Translations under genes and position numbers: made by a program
DNA from: Trileptium ribeirensis
Taxonomy: Eukaryota > Nematoda > Enoplea > Enoplida > Thoracostomopsidae
DNA: 64,000 nt
Assembly (NCBI GenBank): GCA_030248225.1
Contig: JASANE010029118.1
Coordinates: 1 to 64,000 of the forward strand
Reading direction: 5' to 3'
In this document: one piece after another, positions 22,286 through 34,100 of the stretch
Layout of the letters: every line of letters starts with the position of its first letter
Numbering within the stretch: the first letter of the stretch is position 1
Notes under the pieces: generated by a model
Database searches by the model: none
Told to the model about the DNA's origin: nothing
Seen by the model: only the letters and a program-made list of their open reading frames with translations

Positions 22286-24399
22286 CTTTAGTAATTTTAC
22301 GCAGCATCTCGGACTAGCACCTCGAAATTTGTTCTGTTCAGTGGAAAAATGTGTATTGTTCAGTGGAAAAATGTGTATTGTTCAGGCCTACACTACTACT
22401 TCAGCAGCAAATCTCGCCTCTGTCTATATTACAAAAATAAATGCAATATTCCTAGAGTAATACATAGGCATTTCACTTAGGGTATTTTGGAGGCCTAGAG
22501 GAGCCAAACTCAATGGTTAGGCTGTCAACAAAAATAAACTTGACAGTTCCCCAGCCGAAGTATCTGTTGCCCAAACTCCAATTTGCCCAACCAAATTCAT
22601 TAAAAGGTTCAAACAGGATGTGACAACGAAATTTGGCCATTTTGGGATAATTAGGATACTTTGGGGGGATCAAAAGACCCAGAATCATCAGTCAGCGAGC
22701 AACAATCATTAAGGGTCTATATATCCTTGCATAGCGTGTAAACTACGCACTGCTTCGTGCGGCCTGAATTGGTAAGACGAGTACATATTATGTACCCCTG
22801 TCGGCGCTGCCTTCAGGATGTAATACTGTTTTCGAGCAGTGTATACCACTACCTAACTAGCAAACTAAGTGGCTGCCGTTTTTTTGGAATTGCAAAAACA
22901 TTTTATTCCAGGCTCTATGGCACAAACATGGTATCTTTTTTGGCTACCGTCTGCATAAAGTGCAATTAGCTCTAGCTGTCAATTATTATCTTCAACTTGT
23001 TTATAGCATTTTAATATATCTCTATATACCTAAGGCTTTCACAGTTACGGTTAGAAATAAAATCAATTTTTTTGGGAAACGTTCGGCATCCGCGAATTCT
23101 TCATGAACGAATCGCGAAAGATTTGCGTTTACTCCTGACCGTGGCTGTAAGTAGATATAGCTTTCAATCCTGTGTCACTAGTCAGTTACAGCAGTCACGC
23201 CGCGGCATTGTTTACACCATGTCAAAATCTGCTTTTAGGTTAAATTGCATTGATATACTTACTGTTATAATACAATGAATCAGTACATATACCGATCATT
23301 GGAATCCATTTCAGATGCGAGACGACCATCTCACGTTTAAAAATGTCTCGGAATAGTCTGAGGTAACGGCCACGGGTTTTTGTGACACTTTTATGCCTAT
23401 ATGTATTCTCGAGGTTCTTGCTCAGTCGTGGGCTCGAAAACTGGAACGGTTACCTTCAAAATTGACTCAATTCTGCTTTTATCTCTTTTGCGTCACACCC
23501 GTGGTAGCACAAATAATCAATTATATATAAAACTGGGCATTGTATAGCACTAGCCTAAATGCGTTAAATGTAAAACTACCGTGACATATTTATATTAACC
23601 ATATAAAAATCTCAACCAGAAGCAATAATAGGTGTTCACCTGTGATTATGTTCACCTTTATTTTCGAACCTGCTAACCCGTTAAAAGCAAAATTAAGACT
23701 GATTTATGATCTATCATTCGACTCAGCTCGACGAAGCGGTTCAAAAAATGCCAATTTCATTTAGACCATATTATCACAAACATTTTTATATTGATTTGAG
23801 CTACTAATAGTACCCTCAATACCCAAAATTTTCGAAAAATTTACTCAATAAATGTATTTTATATATCATTCGAACCGCAATACCGGGTTGAGTAGTAATG
23901 GCACAAAAATCGGCTAATCGGTTCATGGGTTAATGATATAGGCTGCTTAGGCTTAAGCCTAAGTCGTTGCCCCATGATCTAATTCAGTTGATTTTTTGCA
24001 CCGTCTCAGCAGGTCGATGTGGTACGAATTATATATAAATTATACATTTATCGATAAAACATTTGTGGTATCGAAGGAGAAATTGAAAAAATTGCAAAAC
24101 ATGGTCGCCTCGTCGAGCTGTCGAGTCGAATGGTACTCAAAATTGATGATTTTCGGGCTGGAAGGTATCACCGAAATGACTCAACGTGCTCCTCTGTATA
24201 TAGATTCGTCTTCGTTCAGATTCATAGTCAACATAATCTTATTTCGTTTCTAGATATATTTTTCTCGATATACCAAAGCCATAGCTGCATGTGTAAATAT
24301 TTCAGCTGTTTTCTATTGACCTTGCAATAAATGAACTATAATACTAATATTTCCTCTGTGTGCATTATTAGAAAAATGTAACGCTTAATGGGCTAGCTG
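22286..24399. other. Non-coding region
   Basis: No exon, RNA gene or bounded element could be supported. A short direct duplication (GTTCAGTGGAAAAATGTGTATT twice) lies near 22335-22385. Short open frames are not protein-like. Confidence 0.5.
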
Positions 24400-24560
24400 C
24401 TGGCCTCCGAATCCAGCACACTAATCTATTTTTGGTTTAACATTTATGTGCTGAATTTTACGTCTGCGGGTATCGATGAAAAAATACTGGTCGCAGCGAA
24501 GGATCGAACCCTGGGGAGGAAGTCATATTTACTAACCACTGAGCTATCCCGGAGCCATTT
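24400..24560 (-). mobile_element. tRNA-related SINE relic
   Basis: The minus strand from about 24556 reads GCTCCGGGATAGCTCAGTGG then TTAG, with B-box AGGGTTCGATCC near 24505. The acceptor stem halves do not pair and the anticodon arm is lost. AT-rich body follows. Target duplication not found. Confidence 0.6.
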
Positions 24561-25124
24561 CAGAGAATTTGAAGATTCCTCGTAATGCGATTTAGTATAT
24601 ACAAAGCATTCAAGCGTAATTCATTGTTGTCGAACTGCAGGCGTTCAACGACCCCTCAGTTTGACTGGTCAAAAGAGGAATAGTTGATCTTTAGCAAAAC
24701 ATGGGTATTTTACCAGTTTTTTTTCCAAAAATTGTACTGTTCAAAAATTTGGTCATTTATAACCGTGAGTGGTCTATTTTACAACTACATAGCTATGGCC
24801 GTTTAGATAAGCCCTTATACGTAACCAAACTAGCATAATAGGTATATGTGGGTGCATTACTTATGCTATAATATACGTACATAACGTGCCTGGTGTAGTG
24901 CTTTATATATACATACGAATAATAGCTGATGAACATTGTGAATAATAGTCATAAGTATTGCAAAAAAACTCGGTTTCGAACGATGGTTTTGGTGAGGTTA
25001 AATTTTTCTGTCCATTTATATGGTCATTTTTATACCTTGGTGTTCATTTATAAGAAATTGTTTTCAAAAGAACATGTTTTGACCAAAAAACCATGAGTAC
25101 TACTCACGTTAAAACATTATGATC
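24561..25124. other. Non-coding region
   Basis: AT-rich, nothing recognised. Confidence 0.45.
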
Positions 25125-25266
25125 TACAGTAATCGCCAAAAATCACTGTGCTGGCTCGCGACTAGCTCGAAACAATTTTTTCTAAAAATAGTATTAATTT
25201 GAAGTTTCGAAATCCCGAGACTGCCACTCGCTTGAAATGCAACAGTCATTTCTGGCGCATACTGTA
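25125..25266. mobile_element. TACAGTACTCGCC-family MITE (142 bp)
   Basis: Left end TACAGTAATCGCCAAAAATC; right end ACAGTCATTTCTGGCGCATA then CTGTA, an imperfect terminal inverted repeat. Starts and ends in TA, as expected of a Tc1/mariner-type target. The interior has GACTAGCTCGAAAC and CACTCGCTTGAAAT in inverted orientation. Confidence 0.75.
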
Positions 25267-25885
25267 CATTGAAAAAATATAATTAATGACTAAATACGAA
25301 CCGTTAAATACTAGGTAATAAAATCGATTTAATGCTACAAACATCCAGCTCTGTCAGTGCAAACAACACGGCGTTCTGTGACGTTATTGAAAATTTATTC
25401 ATTTCAACATTTACATAAAGCGCGTATCCAACATGAGTAAAATTTTGCACAGTATATACTATAAGTAAATTACAATTTGGCTGTCCTGCCTGTACCTGGT
25501 CCAGGTAACCCTAAGGAGATAGACGTTATATCGGTAGAAAAAAAGAGCTTAGAGCGGGGGTTCAGGGAGGGGGCAGCTCCCCAATTTAGGCTTTGGTGAA
25601 TGTTTCATATGATGACCTTAGCTTAAGATAAGGCTTAATATATTGATGACGGCATGGCATGGATTACGCAGGCCCCTCCTGGTTGTCTTATCTATTCCTA
25701 CCCTACTAAGATTACCTTGTTAGTCGTTCATTGTACGCTCTCCGAAACCTTATGCAAATGGAGCAAACTTTCGAAGTATATATTACTGAGCTAAAGCATA
25801 AATTAAATCCATGTCGCAATTAAAATGAAGCTTCCATTCAGCCTATCTCAGCCATCCATTTCTTCTTCAGTCTTGCTATGTCACC

Positions 25886-26317
25886 CAAAGGCGTGGCCAG
25901 GAATTCTGAAAGGGGGGTGGTTTCGCTTTCGCGGCCCACTGGGCACCTAAAAGGGGGGGTCGCGCTCAGAAATCTAAAGGCGGGGTTCGGAAGGGCAGGT
26001 CATTCGGTGATGCACATTTCTACAAGTAAGTGTGAAAGAGCGAAAGTTTCAATGAAATTGCATTTCCTAGCCTGGAATAAAAATCGATATATATATTAAG
26101 TACGCCGTAAACAAATAAAATGCAACTGTTGCCTAAATAGCGAATTTTTATACAGAAATGTGAAATTTGGTCAAAAATACGGTTTTGTAGTGCGAGAGAG
26201 GCTAGTTTTAGGACAATTTCCGACATGATTTTCAACCGGAATTAAAAAAAATTTGTTTGGGGTTGAACCAAAAGGAGGGATGGTCGCGACCCCCGCAACC
26301 TCCTGACTACGCCCTTG
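25886..26317. mobile_element. hAT-like MITE, 432 bp
   Basis: Direct repeat ATGTCACC at 25878-25885 and 26318-26325. Terminal inverted repeats CAAAGGCGTGGCCAGG and, read inward from the right, CAAGGGCGTAGTCAGG. G-runs lie under both ends. No transposase. Confidence 0.85.
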
Positions 26318-26325
26318 ATGTCACC

Positions 26326-27814
26326 ATCCATTGGCGGCTTGAGTTTGAACCGTCGGCTTCGTGCCATATTTTTCTCCTGTCTGATTACCATAATTTTGTC
26401 ATCGCAGCATTTTCCAATAGTTTATTTTTAAATTTTTAACTATAAATAGCGTCATAATGAGAATGAAAGTTTAGCAAAATGAAAGAATTTACAATACATG
26501 TCAAACAGAAATGCACTCAAGCCACAGTAACGCAGTAGATAATAAAATCAAAAGCATGCTCTGCTATTTTTATATAGTGGTGGCGACTGGTTACACACAA
26601 ATACAGTCCAGGGAACGGCAAAAGTGACCCGGATTTGCTTTATAAACAACAGATGTTGATGCATCAATTTTAATCACAAATTTTGTTCTCTGGCTGTATA
26701 TACGCCTTTTGATAGGTCTACTAGAAAAACAATAACTGAATATAAACTACAACCATTTGCTCCAAGCTGACGCTGGCATACAGTAATAATTCGTTTCGTT
26801 TTGCTACATATATAAAAATTTATCTCGAGGACGAGCTATTGCTTTCGCCTGACATTTATTGAAAGCAGACTCTTAAAAGGCGCAAGCCAGATTGTGTACG
26901 TTTCCAAGAATGGTGGTTCGTTTATCACAACAATAAAAATATATAATTTTGGAACTTAAAACTATGACAGTCGGGGAGGCGAAAAATATGGCACGCACAG
27001 TCTGTCAACCGTTGGATGGCTGTTAGCTGTCGGCTGGTTCAAAATTTCAAAGAATTGAAACGCAGACCGTTACGTCGTTTATCGGTTACTCTGTGTTTAG
27101 CATTATTATTGCCAGATAAATATTATTAGAAGTATTGAAATGAACAAATTCATATCTTAACAATAAAGTTATCTTGTTAAACTTAGTTATGCAAACATTC
27201 ATACAATAAAAAAGCGCATAAGCTTGGCAGGCCAGAGAGAAATGTGACAATAACTGCCGCTAAGACAACCGTTTGCTGAATCAAGTCCAAGTTTTGAACG
27301 TTGCCAAGTTAGAAGTCAACACGAGATGTGCGTATGTGCATAATTTTGAAGATAACATAATAGCAACTACGGTTCATGATGAACACTTGAAGAAGAGTGT
27401 GACACTATGGATAAAAACTTCATTTAATGTACGTTGAAAGGATCATGCGGTCGATTTATTATTAGTTTTCCCTCTTGAGGTGGCCAAGTTTCTTACATTT
27501 TGTCCTGCGGCATTAACCCTTCCACCTTTGTCCTGCCTTTCCAAGATTTGTTGTGTCTATCCACGCTTCCACTTTTGTTCCAAATTCGAACTATATATAT
27601 ATATTTGGGTGGGGGAGGAAGGCATAGGGGGCATAGAACAAAAGCTGGAAAGAAAAGGCAAAAATTGCAGGAAAATGGGAAACTTGTACACCTATCTGAA
27701 AGTACTCCATCTAAAAAAACCGGCCGCGTCATTCCACAATATTATGGCATGAGTGTCACAATCTTGTTCAAGGGTTCATCATGAACAATTATTTTATGCA
27801 ATTAAAAAATGTCG
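26326..27814. other. Non-coding region between the MITE and the PQBP1 3' end
   Basis: No exon recognised on either strand. The frames at 27480-27784 cross a purine-rich patch (GGGTGGGGGAGGAAGGC) and are mutually overlapping on both strands, which argues against coding. Confidence 0.5.
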
Positions 27815-27885
27815 ATAGAATTCGAATCTAGGACCTCGGACTTGACGCACCTTTGCTCTAACCACTGACATATTCAACAGTCGTT
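27815..27885 (-). mobile_element. tRNA-derived fragment
   Basis: The minus strand reads ATGTCAGTGGTTAGAGCAAA and then the B-box-like TAGATTCGAATTC. The cloverleaf is incomplete, so it is a SINE head rather than a tRNA gene. Confidence 0.5.
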
Positions 27886-27984
27886 TACTTTATCGCGAAC
27901 TAAGATAATAAAGCGTTACATAGCAATACGCTGATACATAATCGCCGTTATAATATTTTCAATGATGTTGGTCCCATCTGAATG

Positions 27985-28135
27985 TCATTTCAATGTGGGT
28001 TTCTTAGCAGCGTTCGCCCGTAGCACAGCCCCTGGCGACGGATATGGCCTCATTTGGAAGAGTGGGCCAGCTGCTGTGTCATCGACGCCTGTTTTAGCTT
28101 CATCACCACGCTCTAGACCAGATAACCACGTTCCC
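27985..28135 (-). CDS. PQBP1: PQBP1 exon 8 (C-terminus and stop)
   Basis: 151 nt, acceptor TTAATTACAG, stop TGA at 27985-27987. Encodes [20 protein letters not shown], then [20 protein letters not shown] and NAAKKPTLK. The tail matches the TXNL4A-binding end of PQBP1 almost throughout. No AATAAA is obvious in the next 200 bp. Confidence 0.95.
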
Positions 28136-31100
28136 CTGTAATTAAGAACATACTAAATATATCCCATCACATTGATTTTATGGTTGTGGTAATAAATAAT
28201 AAACTAGATGCAGTCACTGATAAAAGTACATAACTGTGCAAAAGACTGGAACAATAATTGACTCCGCTCGTGTCCAAGAGAAATTACGTTCACCCGTGTC
28301 CACAAGAAATTGTGTCCAATGTGAATTGCTTCAATTCGCGTCCAGGCTACGACTTAGAACATTATAGTAAGATTAGTTGTTACAACCTACGTACAAGCTG
28401 CGAATGAATTGACTGAATGGCTTATATCAAGTCGAATTAGCCTTTTCAGGACAAAACTTGAGCTAAGCGAGAAAACTGGTCTACTGAAGATATTATGTAA
28501 TCAACTGCTCATTTAAGCATTTGCTGCGCAATTAACGATGGATCACCTGTTTTGCTGACTTACCACACATCAACAAGATGCTACGGTAAACCATAGCTGA
28601 AAGACAAAATCGAAAATTATTAACTCGAACAACAAGTTTTGTGGTTTCGCGAGTTGTTGATGAAAAACGAATGTGACTTTTGTGCAATTCATCTACCCTA
28701 TCACCATTTCATCACTCACTCAATAAAAATTATGAAGTTTTCATGTGGCTCGTTGATTACGGTATACAAATGTAAATCATGTAGTTATCGAATAAAAGAA
28801 ACTTAAACTAAAATAATTGACAAATATTCGCAGTTTTTTTAGTTTTTATAATATTTTAGCAGTAGTTTGTGTACGTAAACAAAAATTATCTTCATACTTT
28901 TTGAATTTTGTACCGGCCCCCAAAATCTAGACCTTATCAAGACAAGTTATGCTGCTGTCTGTAGTAGCTATATTACAAAACTCACGACCATGTGCATGAA
29001 GCACTTCGCTATAGTAAGTAGTACTTCGAAAGCTTGTCGTTACATATCAATTTTTGAACAAAACACTGTATCAATGAATGTTAATATTATCCATTTTGTC
29101 CGATATTAATAAAGACTCTGTTCAGAAATGTTACCGCACACAGGGTTTTTCAAAATGGACCCTCTGTCTAGCAAATTTCTTTTCAGTTTAAACCTTAAAC
29201 GCTGGGTCCAGACTTATAATTTTTGGCTCGAGAATTTCACGAAATTTTACACAATAAAGAAACATAATTACGAAACGCAATTTGACATTATTGCATAATT
29301 ACAAATATATAAATTATTCTCTGCCTGTCCCAAGCCAAGATAAACGATGAAGGCCATCCGTGAAACCAGCAGCAAGCAACTATGTACAAATGTAAGCACA
29401 AACGACTGAAAGCCTGCACTTTGTAATAAAATTATTAGCAGACCCTATGTCTCCGAAACTGCCCTGGGTCCAGCGTGGGTCCAGCAAAAATTTTTGCGTC
29501 CACATAAAAATATTTGGGTCTAGATCCACCTGTGGACCCAAAAAACCTTGTGCACAAACGTATTTTGTTCAAAATGCAAAATAGGCGAAACTGTTAATGT
29601 CGAGAGTACAAGAATGTTTCCATAGCTCTAGAATTTGATTCCTTCTAGAAAGAAAGAACAACCATACCGACTAAATCAAATCAAGCGATACTCACCGAGG
29701 GCAATTCGAATAAGCTGCCGGATCCATTGGATCAAGTGTATCGTCGCCCTTGTTGGTTGGATTGTTACCGGGTTTTGAAAAACGGCTTCGTTTATCTAAA
29801 ACTACCAAAATGTATTACCATTAAAAATGTATTGTACAGTACTCGTCAGAAATGACTGCCGTCTTTAAAGCGAGCAAGCAGTGTTATAAAACGTTTCCGG
29901 CAGCGAGCGGATTCTATCAACAATGTAAAGCCTTGTGGTGATGTAATAATTATATCACTGTACGACGCTTCGTTTAAAACTATGATGCAATATCATTAGT
30001 TTCAAACCAATCTATTATATAACTCTGTCCCCATATGTATAGCAGACTTTGCGTTACGACAACATTCCAGTACTCGCCACAATAACGTTGGCTTACGAGC
30101 GAGTAACGATCAATATGTTGCAAGCACCTGGGCTCGCCAAATTGGGGGTGGGGGCACTGGTATTTTCAAGTGCCCCATGGCAAAATCTTGGGCTCCCCTT
30201 TTTCATTACCTCTTGGGGCAAATTTTTATGAATCCATTCGATAAAAATAACCTTAAAGTACATAAAATTTGATCAAATTTTATACTAAAATCCTGTCCAG
30301 AAGCCAAAAATTCCGCAAATTTCGTTAAAATATGCTTCAAAATTGCTCTTTCTCTCCATCAAAGCAGCTTCAGCAATGTTTCTGACACGACTTTTGCCGT
30401 TATTTTTCTTGGCAAAATGCGTCGTGATAAAATCCGTGTCCTGGGTAGGGAACAAGGGGTCGTCAGTTCGTGATCCCTGGCATAATTTTAAGCGAATAGA
30501 GAGCCCAGAGTACTATACTAGTGTATGTATTCCAGAATAATTCTTTTTCGAAAGTTGTTGACAATACCTATGTCAGATCACCAGGATACTTTATTACGTA
30601 GTACATCTACGTTGTGCGTTTCATGACTATAACCAAATACCTACAGTAAAAATAATCGAAAAAAAGAAATATGATTACCCTCTTCAGAGTATAAACAGAA
30701 TAGCAATTTTACATCTAGATGCCAAATTGGTAGTCAGAAAACGATGCCGCGAAGAACCCCGTTAACAATAATGACATTTTGATGGCATTGTAGAAATTTT
30801 AAATATTTTCTATGTTGACTCAAAACGAAAGTTTCTTTTGTAACTGATTAAAGATTTTTTATAAGGTAAATTTGATTAAACTTCACTCGCTACACTCGCT
30901 CCGTATCAATTTCACCAGACCCGCTCGAGCTTACTTTCACGCAAACTTCGTTTTGATTTAACAGTTTTCTTGTCCGAAGTCTCCGCGTCATCATCCTGTA
31001 ATACAAACCAACTACAGTTCTTGCCAGACATGAGTTTCATGTTTCGAACGAGCAGAATTCGATCGAACACTGAATACTTCGAACAATTTTGAATAAAAGA

Positions 31101-34100
31101 ATTTGAAACAAAGTTTGAAAAATATAATTATCAAGTACTTTACTTGATAACATTATAACTAATCGATAGTGGAACTAAATTTGTGAGCGGAGCTTGGCCT
31201 GTGGCATTACGAATGTACTCAATTTTATGTTCTTGTAACTACATTGCATAGGGCTTTATCATTGGTAGAAGTATTATATTTGAATTCTTCGACCCAAAAA
31301 ACCCTATAATGGTTTGATCGAAACGACTCTATTTCAATAAATAACACAAATATTGCAAAATTCTCTATTTTAGCTGCATAAAATTAACTAATTAGCTAAT
31401 TACTAATTAACCACTCAAAATTTTTTAATCCCAAATATCAGGTGCACACTCTGACATGATAGGAAAAAAGTTTTTTAAAATCCGTTCAGTGGTTCTTGAG
31501 ATCCGTCGGACTGAACGAACGAACGAACGAACGGACGGACATCGACATTTTTACTCCCAGACAGAAAATAAAAACGCTTCGCTCGGCTTCGCCGAGCTCC
31601 GCTCAATTACAGTGCTCGCCACAATTGACTGTCGCCTTACGAGTGAGCGAGCAACGAACGAACAAAGAATAAACTATAAAATTTCAAAATAATTCCTTCG
31701 AACAAATTGCGAGCGAGCAGCGGTTAACTGTGGCGTGCACTCTATTGTCATTGCATGACACAAAAATTTACGCAGCACAAGTAAATATTGTGCACAATTA
31801 CACAATTTGTCGTTTTTGTAAATTTCATCTATAAAATTAGTATTTCTCAATATGTATAAGTCAGTACTCTGCGACACAAATTCAGTTTCAACTTCAGCGC
31901 ACACGATTCATAACGTCGTAACCTAACTACATAGCTACTGTGATTCATAAATGTCTAGGAGCCAAATTCAAACTGTGGAACGTAAGCTATAAGCAGACTG
32001 TGACGTCTGCGATATACTGAGTTAAAATCTGACCTTAGCTAGAGCCCTTGTATAACCCTTATAATAAACATGAGATAAGTCGGGCACTGCCGCCCTCGAC
32101 CCACCGCACTAAGCCGTTCTTTTTCAATGATATAACATCACGCCCCTCAGCTCATGCAGCTGAGTGGCCGACAAAGCAGTGAGAACGCAAACAATAGTGC
32201 TAGAAATTTTAAATATTATTTTGACGCTGTCTTAAACGTACCACAAAAGGCTCACTGAGTTTTCATTCACCCACCTACGATTCAGATCATAATAAAAAGA
32301 CGACTTCACTTCCTTCGGTTTCATGCGTTCTTTCGACGGTCATGCCCTGTTTCTTTCTGCTATACACAGTTAGAAAACTTCTGGCGTCGAGTAAAACATT
32401 GTTTTCGCTATTGTCCTCCCGCATCCGGACCATGTATAACCCGGGCTATGTTTGGGTCATATAGAACGTTCTCAGGGTACGAATCTCCCTTATTTGCGTT
32501 GAGCGAAGAAGTGGACTTTGTGCTCTTTGCACAGACTATACCGTGGTGTTCAGTGTTCGGTATAGATTATATATGTGCATAACTTGTTGTGTGTAGCCAG
32601 GGTATATAGTACTTGTTGTGTGAAGCTACATAGTGTATATAGTACACCTAGATTTGCCTTCAGAAGTTGAAGTTTTAGGCATCTTGAGCTCGTTAAATGA
32701 TTTCCGTGAAACGTCCGGAAAAATCCAGTTCACAACTGTGGTTGCAAATGCAACTGGCTTAAACAATATGTGTGTGTCTATGTTTTATGTTTGTATATTG
32801 TTTTCTAGAGCTATGTTCTTACCTCAAACAATTCCCGGTACTCGTCTTCATCGCCGTATTCAGCGTTCGCTATCTCCGTTTTGACATTTGGCTGGCCGTC
32901 GAGTTCTTCTCCGGAGGCTTCTTCTTCTGCAACGTCTGAGCTTGGTGAACTGCGACGCTTGCGCGATTCCACGCCATTTGCAAAGCTTACCACTCCTGAC
33001 TCAAAATCTAAAACCAAAATGTTTCTACGCTAGACAAGGAGTTAGAAAGTAAGTGTCACGACTTGACAGTAACCCACACAATATATTTGTCAAATTAACA
33101 TTAAGTTAGCACCATAATTTAACGCTATAAGTAACTTTTCTTTATTATACTATAAAAATGTAAATCTTTTTAACCCTCATTTCACAAAGAAAGCTATTAC
33201 CATACAGTCCTAAAATACAGTACTCGCTAGAAATGAATGTCACATTTCGAACGCACGAACATCGAGCAAAAATCCAACAAACTTTATTTATTTTCAAACA
33301 AATCTCGAACACTTTTCGAACAGCTCTCGAACAAACCAAAAAAAGCGAGCCAAAACGTCAAACTGCCTCGAACAAAATTCGAACACATTTCGAACAAAAT
33401 TTTGAATTTATCGAATGAACAACACTCATTTTTGGCAAGTACTGTACGTACTGTAGCAGGCAGTATTATAGGTAAACAGCTTTGAAGTGAACAAAACTTA
33501 CGAATTAAAAAGTAATGCGTTTTGACAATTACTGCAATAAGCTTCGATAAGAATTACTTATAACAATACCGGAAACACAAGATGTAAAAAACTAGTCGTA
33601 GCGCAGACTAAAACTAGTAATTCGCGCAGCGCTAGGGAACATCCCTTGTGTGGCTAATCTGAACTTAGTTACTATTGTATGGTTTTAAATTAATCTTCCT
33701 CAGCCCATCTAAAGCCCCACAATAATAATAAACCGTCAACACTTTAGCGGTATCAATACGGGCTTTGTAATCACATATCAAAACTCTAAGAAGTAGGACC
33801 CTATACTTCTTCATCGAATGACTAGTGCGGGAAATACGATAAGGTGTGCACAGATATGGTAAAACTGAAAATGGTTTCGATTTCGGTTCTCCATTTGATA
33901 TTCGAATTCGTTTTAAATTCCGTTCCTGGGAGCTGAAATGAAATTCACTCGTTTTAAAACGACTGTTTTTAAACCGACTCATTTTAAACCGAGTTTTGGC
34001 GGGAACTTTAAAACCTGCTTTATGTGAAATACATATACCTATTGCTAATTTGGTTGATGTGAACGGTTAGTTTTAACTTCACTTAGCTGATAAAATTATA

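Noticed and set aside
24490..24556. Possible tRNA gene on minus
   Set aside because: The acceptor stem halves do not pair and the anticodon arm is missing.
27480..27784. Three overlapping frames of 79-94 codons
   Set aside because: Mutually overlapping on both strands across a purine-rich tract; no splice sites or family resemblance.
29131..29560. 8-bp duplication for the inverted hAT-like MITE
   Set aside because: Flanks ACCGCACA and TGCACAAA do not match cleanly, so only the termini are used as evidence.
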